Source of the DNA: Datisca glomerata
Lineage: Eukaryota > Streptophyta > Magnoliopsida > Cucurbitales > Datiscaceae
Length of the DNA: 64,000 nt
Assembly: GCA_003255025.1 (NCBI GenBank)
Contig: QANY01007271.1
Coordinates: forward strand, 62,001-126,000
Reading direction: 5' to 3'
The notes under the pieces were generated by a model. It ran no database searches, was not told where the DNA came from, and saw only the letters and a program-made list of their open reading frames with translations. The translations under genes were made by a program, and so were the position numbers. Positions 45,386-56,544 of this stretch are shown in pieces. Within the stretch, counting starts at the first letter, position 1. Each line of letters begins with the position of its first letter.

Positions 45386-47394
45386 CTAAAGAGAAGCAAT
45401 GTCCACATTCTGTACTTCAGAAGAGACCTCAGTGGGGGCTAAGGCAAGGGTAGTAGTGTCAGAAGCTTCAGAAGCGTTGATCTCAGCTCGGTTTACAAAA
45501 GGGGTGGCTCCACTATGTTCATCGACATGAACATCGTAGAGAGGTTTCCTGGGAAGAGCCTTCATTGAGCCATCTCTCTAACCCACACTGTAAATCACCT
45601 GCTCGGCTTCATCGTAGATGGCCTGATACTATTCTTCAACCTCTTTCTCTTTTTGCTCCAGAGCTTGAGCCTTGCTTGCCTTCAGCAGCTGCCAAAGACT
45701 CCTCAGCAGCCTTTAGTGCCTCCTTTGCAGCTCCTAGAGATCCCTTCAAACTAGAAATCTCTGCCTTGGCCCCATCAAGTTCTAACACATGTTTCTTCAC
45801 TGTCTCATCCAGCACGGACTTTGACTCTTTCAGTTGAGCAACTTCATTGCGAAGACCTTCAATAATGCTAGTAGAATGGCCACATCCCTTTAAAGCTTAT
45901 GCAATGCCAAGTTTCGGGCAGCATGATGCTCTTGCAGAGCATTATGATGAATAAGGGCCTGAGGAAAAAACAAAGATGATAAGAAAAAGTAAGAAAATAG
46001 TTAAGGAAAAGGACAAAGAGTTATACTCTGACTAAGTCGTGGTTGAGAGAAGAAATGAGGTCACTGATCCCTGAGGTGCGAGTCCTAATCAGATCAGCTT
46101 CAGAATTAATTTCGCGAGCAATTGCATGAGATGACTGAGCATCATCTAGGAAACAAACTGTCGAGGGTATGTCGGTAAATTTCTTGAACCACCAAGGGGT
46201 AGTACCACCAACAACACCCTGAGATCCAGAAGTAGGGGCTTGACTGGTAGCTGGCGTGAGAGCAGTGAGAGGGGGAGGAGTAGTAACACAAGGGGGCACG
46301 TCATCGCCCTGAATGAGAGAAATGTTCAGAACGGGAGGATCCCTAGAAGAATTGGTCTCGTCTGATCTGGGGTGAGTTCACCTCCCAACTTCACCCACCA
46401 TGGTGCGAAGGCGTTTAGACATTATCAGCTTCTCCTTCACTCTCTAAAGTAGGATATTCTCCTCTGAAGGGTCAGAAGCATAACTGCTGGGGGAAGAGTG
46501 GCGCGAATCTCTCGCTGGGCAGGAAGGAGATGATGTAGTAGATGCAGTGGATGGAGCTGAACAAGGAACGATGGACAAATCTCATGGTAGAACATATAGT
46601 GGTATAGCAACGATGGACGCGACTGAACTTGGGGGTTGAGAGCAAGTAAGTATGACGTCCCCGCGCGGGTCTAGGAGATCATACCACTTTTTATGCCGGC
46701 AATGAAAGGCAAGAATCAGCTCCTATGCAGTCTCTTGAGTTATGTAGGGCTTCTTATTCTTAAGCCTATCTGCAGGAAATAGAGAGCCAACATAAGAAAA
46801 GAAGCAATGAAAAAATAAAAGAAAAACAGAGTTTGGAAATGGGGCTTTGGCTACTTATTGAAAGTCCCTCAATTCCCAAGAATTCTCCAGGGCCCATCAC
46901 CGCCCCAATTTCCGGCAATGACCAGAACATCCATCTCCCAGTTTTTATCACCCGGGGGAATATTGGTCACCATCGGTCCCCTCTTTTTTGAAGTTCGATT
47001 AGAAAGGTAGTAAATCTCATCCCTAGGTTTGATTACGAACAACATCTCAATTCGACGACCCCTAAATCGAAACCAAACCTCATATTCAATGCATCAAAAC
47101 CAAGGAGAATCCTATAAGTACTGGGAGTGAATTGTGAAGGGGCAAGGCCACACCAAGGGAAGAACTCTTGAAAAAACGGGGAGAAAAGAAGTCTAAGACC
47201 CAAGGCAAAGTACATTGGACTTAGGGTTATTTGATATGGCTGCTTACAAGGGTAACCCGGTGCTCTACTCTTACCTAATCCAACTATGATGTCAGAAGGG
47301 AAAACTTCATGAAATATGGAAAGAAATTCATTAAGCTCAGTGGATTCCTGACTAAGGGTACGGTAGGCTTAAATTTGACCCCACCCCGACTCAT
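45386..47394 (-). pseudogene. Antisense gene of element C (Tat aORF, Transposase_28-like)
   Basis: Minus strand from an ATG at 47394 (MSRGGVKFKPTVPLV). After a frameshift near 47365 comes ELNEFLSIFHEVFPSDIIVG, then KQPYQITLSPMYFALGLRLL, FSPFFQEFFPWCGLAPSQFT and PSTYRILLGFDALNMRFGFD. A second shift gives DEIYYLSNRTSKKRGPMVTN and WEMDVLVIAGNWGGDGPW. This matches the plant domain called Transposase_28 (putative gypsy type). An acceptor at 46770 opens a Ser/Pro-rich part (SRHSSPSSYASDPSEENI; TTPPPLTALTPATSQAPTSG). Next come WWFKKFTDIPSTVCFLDDAQ and LISSLNHDLVR, a 68 bp phase-0 intron (46026-45959), and ALIHHNALQEHHAARNLALH. The C-terminus ends VSSEVQNVDIASL stop. Role unknown. Confidence 0.75.
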
Positions 47395-47730
47395 GGCTAC
47401 TGGAATTGTTAGTAGGAAAGAGAAGAATAGAAGAGGTATAAGAAGACTTACGAAGAAGAAGGGATAAAAGTAAGCAAAATGAAATGAGAGAGTGAAAATT
47501 TATATTGACTTGGGGCATGAAGGGCTATAGAAATTAATTAAGAAAAGTAAAATGATGACTGACATGCGCTTGATTGAAGGGAAATCTGCAGGGAAAAATG
47601 GATCGTCGCTGCTAATACTTATTCAGGGGTTGACAACTAGAAATAAGGATATCATGTTCTGACAAAAAGGTAAATAATGGCTTTTAAATTTGAGCACAAG
47701 GATGGGAAGCGGCGAAAGAAATGATTGAGG
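47395..47730. other. Upstream flank of the antisense gene in element C
   Basis: No coding frame. On the minus strand it would hold the 5' leader and promoter of the antisense gene. A donor-like ttcttc/gtaagtct at 47451 and an acceptor-like attccag at 47400 are only 52 bp apart, too close for a normal plant intron. Confidence 0.35.
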
Positions 47731-47734
47731 ATAG

Positions 47735-48110
47735 TCAAAACTTCATAACAGAATTTGAAGCGCTGGAGTAGAACCCTAGTGAGAATAGAAATCGAAGTGC
47801 TGGAGTAGACCCCCAAGTGAGAATAGAATTTGAAGCGCTGGAGTGATCCCCAGCGAGAACGGAAACCGAGCGCCATATCAGACCCCTAGCGAGAACAGAA
47901 ACCGAGCGCCAGATCAAACCCTTAGCAAGAACGAAAACTGAACACTAGACCAGACTCTTATCGAGATTGGGAATTAGAGCACCAGATCAGATTCTTATTG
48001 GGAGCAAAGACCGAAACGCCAGATCAGGCTTTTAACAAGAACGAGAATTAGAAGGCCAGGCCATACTCTTAGCGAGCACGAGAGTTAGGACGTCGGAACA
48101 TACCATTATG
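47735..48110. repeat. Second tandem array of element C, about 38-42 bp units
   Basis: Roughly nine degenerate units sharing gaaaccgagcgccagatcag and acccctagcgagaac, with growing divergence toward the right. It lies just inside the 3' LTR. A second array at this place in one element is in line with the hypervariable 3' region of Tat retrotransposons. Confidence 0.8.
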
Positions 48111-48306
48111 AGAACAGTAGAATGAAACAACAGAAAGCACACACAACCTTCAACCATAAGTCATTCGGTAAGGCAACTCTATAATTGTTGATATCTTTTG
48201 CAGGTCATTATTATTGCAGATCTCAATGAATCTAATGTCAATGATCAAGAAATCAGATTATTACACCTGAATGAAGAAAGACTTCATCAAGTGTAATGTG
48301 GACAAA

Positions 48307-48842
48307 TGAACAGGAATAATTCTTTGTGCTCAACCACGTCAGCAGAAAGAAAGGACGATCAAAGTAAATGCCATGGAAGCATTAAGGGAATGGTGGAATT
48401 TATCACGTTGGCGGATCCGAAGAAGTTAATCTGGAGTCAAGCGCCTAGTCAAGGTACCTGAAATATAAAAGTCGCATAGGAATTCACAAAGGATAGAGAA
48501 GTCGATCGAGAGAACCGTCACAACTGTAAATTTGGTGGCAATCACAAAGATCATCATATTTGTCACACTACGCCAAATAATTCGAATTTAAAAATTTGTT
48601 ATATTGATATGGAAGACTTAGCTATTCCCCTAAGTAAATTTTGGAAGATAAACTCAATCTCAAAGAATATTTCGTTTATTCTTATTTTATTTCGAGTATT
48701 AGTTTGTGTTACAAGCCTATAAATACAGGTCAAATAATAAATTGAAGGATCATCGAATACAAGTCATTGCAACTTGCTTACTCTCGTATTTACTTTCTCT
48801 GCTCCTGATATTTTTTGTTTTAGAAGAAAAAATTCCTTTACA
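48307..48842 (+). repeat. 3' LTR of element C
   Basis: 536 bp, starting tgaacaggaataattc and ending cctttaca. It is followed by the target duplication atact. The TATA-like ctataaatac is at about 48717. Confidence 0.9.
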
Positions 48843-48847
48843 ATACT

Positions 48848-49300
48848 CTAATCACTCAGCTTTCTTGATTGACACAATGATTATATTCTCTCAATTATAA
48901 CTTGAGGTTATGAGTTTAAGTGATAATATTGATAAATCTCATATAATTGATAACTTCGATAAAAAAAACTCTCTCCCTCCCAAAAACGACTTAATTAAAG
49001 GAAATTGGTTGGGTTAACAGAAAAATGTAACGGATGGTTCCGATGCGAAAACTTAAATATGAATATAATTACAAAACCGAAATAAAAGCCATTTAGAGTT
49101 TTGAGTTAAAAATTAAAATTGGCATTATCACACGTAATTTTGTACTGAATAAAGATACAATCATAGAAGGTGATGTGGCAAACTAAACTACCCAATGGAC
49201 CATTTAAATAGGATCTAATGGTCCATATAAACCAAAATGCACCCCTACCGTACAAGAGAATGTCAGACAATCCTAATCACTTTCCCTTGATCCCCAAAGT
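48848..49300 (+). promoter_or_regulatory. Upstream region of Barentsz copy 1
   Basis: AT-rich DNA between element C and the first duplicated base. Similarity to the copy 2 upstream region begins near 49300 (ctctcgtcccctttgatcgc versus cgcgtccccggaccccttcg at 56578). The proximal leader is thus duplicated, while more distal sequence is not. I see no clear TATA box. Confidence 0.4.
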
Positions 49301-49614
49301 CTCTCGCTCTCTCGTCCCCTTTGATCGCAACTCTGTAGTTTCCAATTTTTGGTTTCGGTTTTATGAAATTTATCAATTTCGACGATCGATGTTAAATTCT
49401 TCTGTGATTTGGCTTTTACTTATTTGGAGCTGACGAGTTTTCTTTGAGTCCTTATTGCTTTAGCCGATATTTTTAGGTGTTGTTGGGAGTTTGAATACTC
49501 TGCTTGGTGTTTAGATCAGTTTAGGTTTTGAGGAGATTCGCGGGTTTATTTTTGTCTAAATTCGTGCTTAATTGAGAAAGTTTAAGACTTGGGTTTTTCT
49601 TTTGGAGTAAGTTG

Positions 49615-52600
49615 ATGGCTACAGCGGCTGAGGAAGAAGGAGATTATGATAGTGATCCCGAGGAGGCGAAGCGATCAACTACAGCGGCTGAGGAAGAGGG
49701 AGATTATGATAGTGATCCCGAGGAGGCGAAGCGGTCTCTGACAATGCGGCGGCGGGAAGCTAGTGATGATGGGGATGGTGAAGGAGAGGAAAGGGAGGGG
49801 CATGGTCTGAGGGTGGTGATGCATTCTGATGAATCGGACTCTCAAGGAGGGGTTGCAGAGTATGATGATGATGGAGAATTGAGAGGAGAATATGAAGAAG
49901 AGGAAGATGTTTATGAAGTAGGTGAGGAGAGAAACCAACAGGAGGAGGCATATGAGGAGAGGGTCGGAAAAGGAGAAAATGATGGCCTTTGTGGGGCTTT
50001 TGATTCCATGGTCGCTGTAAATGAATTGGATGGCCATGGAGCGGGGTCTTTAGGAGGGTCTAGGGATGCTCATCTGGAAGAGGATGAGAAGAAGGAGAAC
50101 GAACCATTTGCTGTCCCAACGGCTGGGGCTTTTTACATGCACGATGATCGGTTTAGAGACAATGCTCGAGGTCGACACAGGTACTTTTTTTGTTGAGCTC
50201 CGTATTTAGAGAGGGGTCAAGATGCTTTGCCTTTTAGAGAATTTTTTGTGGTATCTGTTAGATGCAGGAGAAGAAAATAATTGCACTTCAGGACATGTGT
50301 ATCTCATTTTTGGTTTGATATCGATTATATATGTGGGATTACATGAAATTTTGAACCAGAATACAATTTATCAGACTAGAAGTAAGGTAAATTTACTGCT
50401 TCTGAAAAATCACATTGTTAAAAGAAAATATATATGTTGGTGAAAAACGCTTTACTGCTAGAAAAAAGAATAAGGATGCGGGGATGCCCGTTTGTGCTGA
50501 ATTAGGTTCTCCCTCGATCCTGTGAAGCTAGTAGTGACTGTCAACATGAGGAGAGGTGTCAAGTGAATTCTATGTTTCTCAAACTTATGACGTGCCTTTC
50601 TCCAATAAAGTTCTTGTTTGTTTATACTTTAGGAAACGGAGTTAGAGCATAATAATTATGGCAGACTCTAAATCATAATTCATTATAGCTTGATTGTGAA
50701 AAGTTGAAAAGCCCAACCCAATCACTCCTTAAAACCTAGGTGTTAAGGAGAGTTGTGCTAGAACTTTATAACTAGCACAGAATGGGCAAGTCTAGGCGAT
50801 GTGGGACAACATTCCAACACATCCTCCTGGACCACAACACGGTAGCCAAACTAAGCAGCATACCAAACAATCCGAACTAAGCGGACAAAGAACCGAACTA
50901 AAGCGGCACAAACAAAGGCCCAATCAAGCTTTGATACCAAGCTGAAAAGCCCTGCCCGATCACTCTTTAAAACCTAAGCGTTAAGGAGAGTGGTACTAGA
51001 ACTTTATAACTTGCCCAAAATGGGTAAGTCTAGGCTATGTGGGACAACATTCCAACAAAAACGATAACAAAATGCTTGCTTGTTTAGTTTTGTCCAACAC
51101 TCTTATTTTCATTGAAATTTCCAGCATGTATACATGCTCCACATCACTTTAGGGAAGACATGGGTGGATGTCCTCTATTTATTGTTCTCTTTGTTAGTGT
51201 GAGGGTTTGCAATTCGAATTATGTCATGACGTGGTAAAGGTTGCTTGTATTGCGCTGTGGCCTCTTCCACAGATCTTCTTACTCCCACGTCCAATTGTTT
51301 TAAGTTCACTTGACTTGTTACAGTTCGATGATATAACATTGTATTCTATTAAACACTATTTAGACAAATGCATGGTGGAAGGAGATTGTGGGAGTCAAAA
51401 GATAGCAGCAAATGGGGCCATGACAAGTTTGAGGAATTGACTTTGCAGGAAAGGCGTTATGAGGAGGTGAGAGTTTTCTTTTTCTTTTGTTATGATGATT
51501 CTTTTTCATTGAACATTCTGCCAACGTTAATAATGTTTCCTGGCATGTCCTCTTTATAATGTCAGGGAAAGAGAACTTTCAAGGGTCATCTCCGAGGTCG
51601 TGGTAGAATTCGTGGGATGGACCATGGTTATGCCGGGGGAAACAGATCTGAAGCATTCAACAACAATCAAAATCGGGCACCAAAGGTAGTGAAAGGGAGA
51701 GGACCAAGACGTTATGAACCAACTGCAAAGAACTTCAGTCAGGCACCTAAATTTCACAACAAACAGTGAGTAAAAGAAAGGAGTCAATGGAGTTACTGAG
51801 CTTTATAGTCCCCTTTATGTTTTGTTCATTAAGACTTCCTCATGAAAGCATCCTTTTTTGCAACTTTCTTAGATCTTCAAAGTCTACTCAGAAAGCGTCA
51901 AATGATAATTTGGGAGGAGCTTTTAAACCCATATCAAACATAGAAACTGAGCCTGTTCCTGCTAAGAAGCATGTCGTTGCATCAAGCCTGAGTTCTGCTT
52001 CTCCTCCTTTCTACCCTTCGGGTTCTTCCAGTAAAGACATTTCCAAAGCACAGAAAAGGGATACTGAAGCTGGAGGTACCAGCAAGAGTCTTCAAACTGA
52101 TGAAAGCTATTCTTTGCCACAGAAGACTCCGTTACTACACAGAAAGAATATAGTTGAATCTACGGATAGGCTTATTATCAAGGATTCAATCAATCAACCT
52201 GCTGGAAAGCCTCTGAGCAATCCACAGATACCGTCTTCTGGATCCTCTTTAGTCAATGCTACTCAATCTTCTCATGATAGGGTTCAGGGAAGAGGTTTTG
52301 TTGCAGGAAAAATGAATTATCAACATGCTTTACCTTATAATAAAGTCAATAGAGCGTTGTCATCAGCACAATCTCATCAAAGTCCTGTTCAAAGCCGAAT
52401 TCAACCTGCTATGCAAGTGTCTGCTAAGCAGTTGGGTCACCTTTCTGGTGACATATCACAACATTCATCCTCACCACAAAAATATTTGACAATTAACTCA
52501 TTTGAACACAAGGCAGTTGAATCTTCTTCAGAATCTAGTCGATCTAAGAGTGCCTTGGTTGGAAATGCGAAAGGTGCAGCTCGAGGTAGTGGAGCAGGCT

Positions 52601-54328
52601 CCTTTATTTATGGTGGGCCGCATGTGATAGGAGCCACTGGGAGTAGCACAAATGTTTCTCATGGAGATCCAAACTTCCCCGATATGTCGGCCTTTTTGCC
52701 AGGTGACATTTGTTGGATTATGTTGCTGTTGAAAGTAGCTTGATGTAAAAGAAAGCATTGTATTTAATGTAGTTTTTCTAGGATGCACTCTAGTCCGTTC
52801 TGTTTCTTTTCTATTTTAAGAATTGAATCTTCAATTTGTAGAGAACATTTTTACCAACTTGTCAAATTAACTCGTCAAGGTGACAAATATGTTATCATAT
52901 GAGATTATGATACTGCTTTCAAATATTGAAATCAGTGGTAGAAAGTTCCTTATTTCTTGAAATTGTTCTGACCTGTTCTTTCTTTCCCTTCTTTTCCTAT
53001 TTGGTTCAACGTATGTGCAGTAATGCAATTCGGGGGCCAGCATCCTGGTGGTATCGGAGTTCCTGCAGTTGGCATGGCATTTCCTGGCTATGTTGGTCAG
53101 CCACAACTTGGTTTAGGGAATTCAGAAATGACATGGTATGATACCTTCTTGCGTGACTTTCTAATTTCTGCCTCTTTTCTTTTCGAAACATAATTCAAAA
53201 GGACTGTAAAGTGATTGTGTCTTTTGCTTTGATGTTTATCAGGCTACCAGTTTTGGCTGGTGCTGCAGGAGCTTTAGGGGCTACATACTGTCCGCCTTAT
53301 ATTACTGTTGATAGTTCTTATCACGCTCTCTCCTCAGGACAGACATCTAATGTCGTCACTGTCAGGTAGGTGGTTGGGTTGCTTCGTTGATTTCTTACAA
53401 TGTTCTTAGGAAGTATTCTACTCCTCCATGTTGTAACCTCACTACTTGTGTGTAACTTTATTTCTTTCCAACTTGGTTATAATCTTGTTTAATGTACTTC
53501 GGAATGAAATCTGTAAAGCGCTACGTAAGCATATACCATTATTATAGTCACGGATCCTATCTTCAGACCTGTTGAATGTTTATGTCTTGTTCTTTAGATA
53601 TCTCCTAAACATATTGATAAGTAATCCTCCTAGCAATGTTTATGTCTCATTCTTCGTGGTGCTGTATGTCATAACACAACAAACACATAATTTGCTACGT
53701 GTTCTTGCTTTTGTATAACACACGATGCTAGATGCTTGGTTGGGTTTAACTTTTGTACTTTGTGATTCTTTTTGGTTGGGCAAGTCAATGTATGGTAATT
53801 AATCCAAGGCTGTTTAGTTTGCCTTACCAAAGCAGAAATGCTTTGTTGGTGAAAGTATAGTTATATATTATTTTAGATGTCAAATTGTCGTTTTGGTCAC
53901 AGCATCTACATCTTGATGATTTTTTTACCATTACAGCGGAGAAAATAACACAGGTAAACCCAATAATGACTGCAAGCCACCAGAAGGGACTGGTAAGCTT
54001 ACCCAATAACTTTTGGCCTCTTATTATGTATTTCTTGTTTCCCCTTCATCATATTGATTCTCTTGTTTGGTTAAAACCAACTCCTCATTTTTGCAGAACT
54101 TGTGACTGATGAATTTGGACAGCGACAAAATAAGCCGCGCAGGTAAAGTTAAACATGACCCTGGTTTCAATCGCAATAGAGAATTTTTACAGTTTTGGTG
54201 AAATAGCTCCTGTCCCACTTCTGGGTGTCAGGATACAGGGGTTCCCATCAGCTATTACCTGTTTCTAGATTTCATTGAAACACTCTCTCTTGTGTCACAG
54301 ATACTCCGAGATGAACTTTAGCCATTAA
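49615..54328 (+). CDS. MLN51: Barentsz/MLN51 (CASC3-type) exon-junction-complex protein, copy 1
   Basis: Nine exons: 49615-50180, 51364-51466, 51566-51765, 51873-52702, 53021-53135, 53243-53365, 53937-53992, 54097-54142, 54301-54328. All introns are GT-AG and the total is 2067 bp, 688 residues with no internal stop. The N-terminus is acidic (SDPEEAKR twice). The eIF4A-III-binding Btz/SELOR motif spans about 173-223 (FYMHDDRF, GGRRLWESKDSSKWGHDKFE). Then come an Arg/Gly-rich segment (KGHLRGRGRIRGMDHG), a long Ser/Pro/Gln-rich region and a Gly-rich end (QFGGQHPGGIGVPAVGMAFP), closing RYSEMNFSH. The family is a core exon-junction-complex subunit that clamps eIF4A-III on spliced mRNA. The ATG at 49615 opens the conserved acidic start. 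Residues 3-42 are a 20-residue tandem duplication absent from copy 2. Confidence 0.93.
49621..49740 (+). repeat. Two 60 bp coding repeats in exon 1 of copy 1
   Basis: Two exact-length units, 49621-49680 and 49681-49740, both beginning acagcggctgaggaaga and encoding TAAEEEGDYDSDPEEAKRS plus one residue (T or L). Copy 2 has a single unit (TTAVEEVDYDSDPEEAKRSL). The few synonymous differences between units suggest the duplication is not very old. Confidence 0.93.
50705..51057 (-). mobile_element. TRIM retrotransposon in intron 1 of Barentsz copy 1
   Basis: Two 115 bp terminal direct repeats, 50705-50819 and 50943-51057, flank a 123 bp core with no coding capacity. On the minus strand each repeat starts TGTTGGAATGTTGTCCCACA and ends CTTTTCA. 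Two bases inside the upstream repeat lies TTGGTATCAAAGC, the initiator-Met tRNA primer-binding site (usual TGGTATCAGAGC) with one mismatch. This is the TRIM layout, and it needs an autonomous LTR element in trans. The aligned intron of copy 2 lacks the insert. Flanking 5-mers (aaagt/aaaac) are not a clean duplication. Confidence 0.9.
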
Positions 54329-55300
54329 AGGAATTAGACAAGATGGAACCTGTTTGAATAAGCAGATAAAGGTTCAAGATGTCAAATTTCCTATCAGGCT
54401 TCTATGTCTTCTGCGTGCCGCAAGTTTATCCTGAGTTATTATTTGATGCTTCAGGGCTTCTTCCAGCCCTTTGTCGTTTCCATCTTTTGGTGTGGAGCAC
54501 TTTGGGCTGCAATAAGTTTCAAGAAATTTTAGGTAACTACTCTGTCTATAGTATTTGGTATTTCTTTTGGAGACATGATATAATGAAAAATTGATGTGCA
54601 CTGACAAAATACCCAGTCGGATGCTTTTACTGCAAGATCTAGTATTTGGGCAGGATAATTTCGAAGTATCTGGCTATCTATCTTATGCCATGGTACAAAT
54701 GGGGAATTTCAAGTTTTCTAGTTATAACACTCCCCTACTTCAGTCTTTATTTCCCTTGCATTCTCTTATTTATCCTTGTCTGCAATTCAAATGTTTTCCT
54801 CCTTGTGTTTGTGATTTTTTGGTCTGTTATGCCACTCCTCTCGTAATGCACTCTTATGCAAATCATTTTTGTGTTGCAGTACAATATGACAAACGCCTGG
54901 TCATGCTGTAATCAATTTCAAGAACAATGTCAGCTTGACAGGTGGCAATTCTTTATATGAAAGTGAGGTAGGCTCACTGAGTCACTGTATCGCAGTTGGT
55001 TTCTCCACTTGATAATTGTATACAAATGTAATTTTATTTTGTTTTGTTTCCAGGTTTCCTTCTGGTTTGGTTCCAATAGCAAGAAGATGAGAATCTTTTT
55101 CCATCATCTGTTTTGCTCAATGTTTTTGAGTTCCTATTTAAAGAGATGGTGCTTTGGTTTCTTTTCTCACTTTAAGAGACATTATATTTGTGTCAACCTG
55201 GTTTTGACGCCACCTTATGCATATTGGATTTTCAATATAGTTGGATATTGCTGGGTAGAGCTTGATTATAAGATTTGAAACAGCAAACATTATTTGATAT
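54329..55300 (+). other. Transcribed-looking 3' region of Barentsz copy 1
   Basis: Remains alignable with 61321-62290 past the stop codon, in blocks separated by less similar DNA: gcttcttccagccctttg, tacaatatgacaaacgcc, aggtttccttctggttt. Blocks begin after AG-type acceptors (ttcag, ttgcag, ttccag) and end before gtag/gtaa, so a spliced 3' untranslated region is likely. Conserved blocks without a shared reading frame speak against more coding exons. Confidence 0.45.
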
Positions 55301-56540
55301 AGGATTAATGATGCTTAAAACAAAGATAATATCATTTTTTTTAAAAGGAGATGTATTGTCATTGATACTGACGTTCTTTGCAATTTAATGCAATATTCGT
55401 ATATAAAAAAAATCTGCGGGTAACATGAATGTGGCTAGCTCATTTGTCTTGTATGTAACTCAAATGACTTGTAAATACATATTCTCAGTACAGTGCATTT
55501 CAGGTACTTTAGAAGGACCCTTGTAGATAATATGTGTTATCAATAAAATATAAAAAATAATTATCCTTGGAGTGTTTTCAACTTTATTTAAAATGATTTA
55601 AAATACAAGTAAACTCGTACTCAGCTTCTTTTTTTTTTTTGAAACTAACTCATACTCAACTTCAAAATACAAGTAAACCCATGCTCAAACAGACATTCAA
55701 GGATTTTCTGAAAGGATTTAAAATACAAGTAAACACAACTCAAATTTATACTCCCAAACGTTATTAAACATATTTATCACATTTATTTAACAAAATTTAT
55801 TGCTTAAAATATATTTTGGTATTCGGAAAAACTTCTATAAGAATAACTATTCAAGTGCTTACTAAAATGCTTTCAAATAAAAATAAGATTACTCACCTGC
55901 TTCATAAAAAAGATTGATATGAATTTAAATAGTGTTATTTCAATATAAACAAGTGTAAGCATTTCCAAACACATGTAAATATGCTTCAAAGTACATTTCC
56001 ACTAGGTTGATACAAAATTATTGCTAACTAAAATAGTGTTATTTCAATTTAATAATATGTTCATAAAAGCATTATACTAAAAATGGTTGTGCTATTAATA
56101 GTCATCCACACGCGCGTAGAGGTCTGATCCGCTCACGTTATGTGGGATCTATCAGGATAAACGGCTTAAGCAGCTCTGTGCTCGACCATAACATTTCTCT
56201 ACTAAAAAAAATTTTAAATAATGAAGTAATTGATAAAATTTTAAGTGATCAAGTAATATAAAAATAATTTACATATTGTGTTCAATAATTAATTAAAATA
56301 ATTTAATAAATTAATTGATAAATGAATAATTAACATATTATTTATCACTTAAAAATTTATGATATAGTATAGAGTTAGTCGCTACAGAACACCACCTCAT
56401 ATAACTCGGGCCTAGGGAAAGAAGCTATGTCAGCAGAAGTATCTTACGTTTCTAATGTTGACCAATGACAATTCTCAATCACCTCCTCCTTTTCAATTTA
56501 CTGAAATACCCCTGCTGGAACAGATAATTGCCTATAACTT
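55301..56540. other. Spacer between the Barentsz copies
   Basis: AT-rich, with repeated phrases aaaatacaagtaaac (three times, 55610-55735) and AT runs (56200-56370). No reading frame of note. It has no counterpart upstream of copy 1, so it marks the join of the tandem duplication or later insertion. Confidence 0.5.
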
Positions 56541-56544
56541 CTTC

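Larger units (their letters stand above)
38325..48842 (+). mobile_element. Ty3/gypsy element C (Tat-like), near full length
   Basis: LTRs at 38325-38867 and 48307-48842, both beginning TGA and ending CA, with the exact target duplication atact at 38320-38324 and 48843-48847. Order inside: gag, protease, RT, RNase H, archaeal-type RNase H, integrase, a 55 bp tandem array, an antisense gene and a second tandem array. It is 10.5 kb long. Each pol domain can be traced but has stops, so it cannot move by itself. The two LTRs differ at many positions, so the insertion is not recent. Confidence 0.92.

Noticed and set aside
47400..47451. A 5' intron for the antisense gene of element C
   Set aside because: Donor and acceptor are good, but 52 bp is too short for a usual plant intron.
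49612..50196. Start at 49612 and end at 50196 for the first Barentsz exon
   Set aside because: 49612 is TTG; the true ATG is 49615. The donor at 50181 ends the exon, as the paralogue confirms.
51766..52743. A single 325-codon open frame starting in MSKRKESMELL
   Set aside because: Its start lies in intron 3 of Barentsz copy 1 and its end in intron 4; the core is exon 4.
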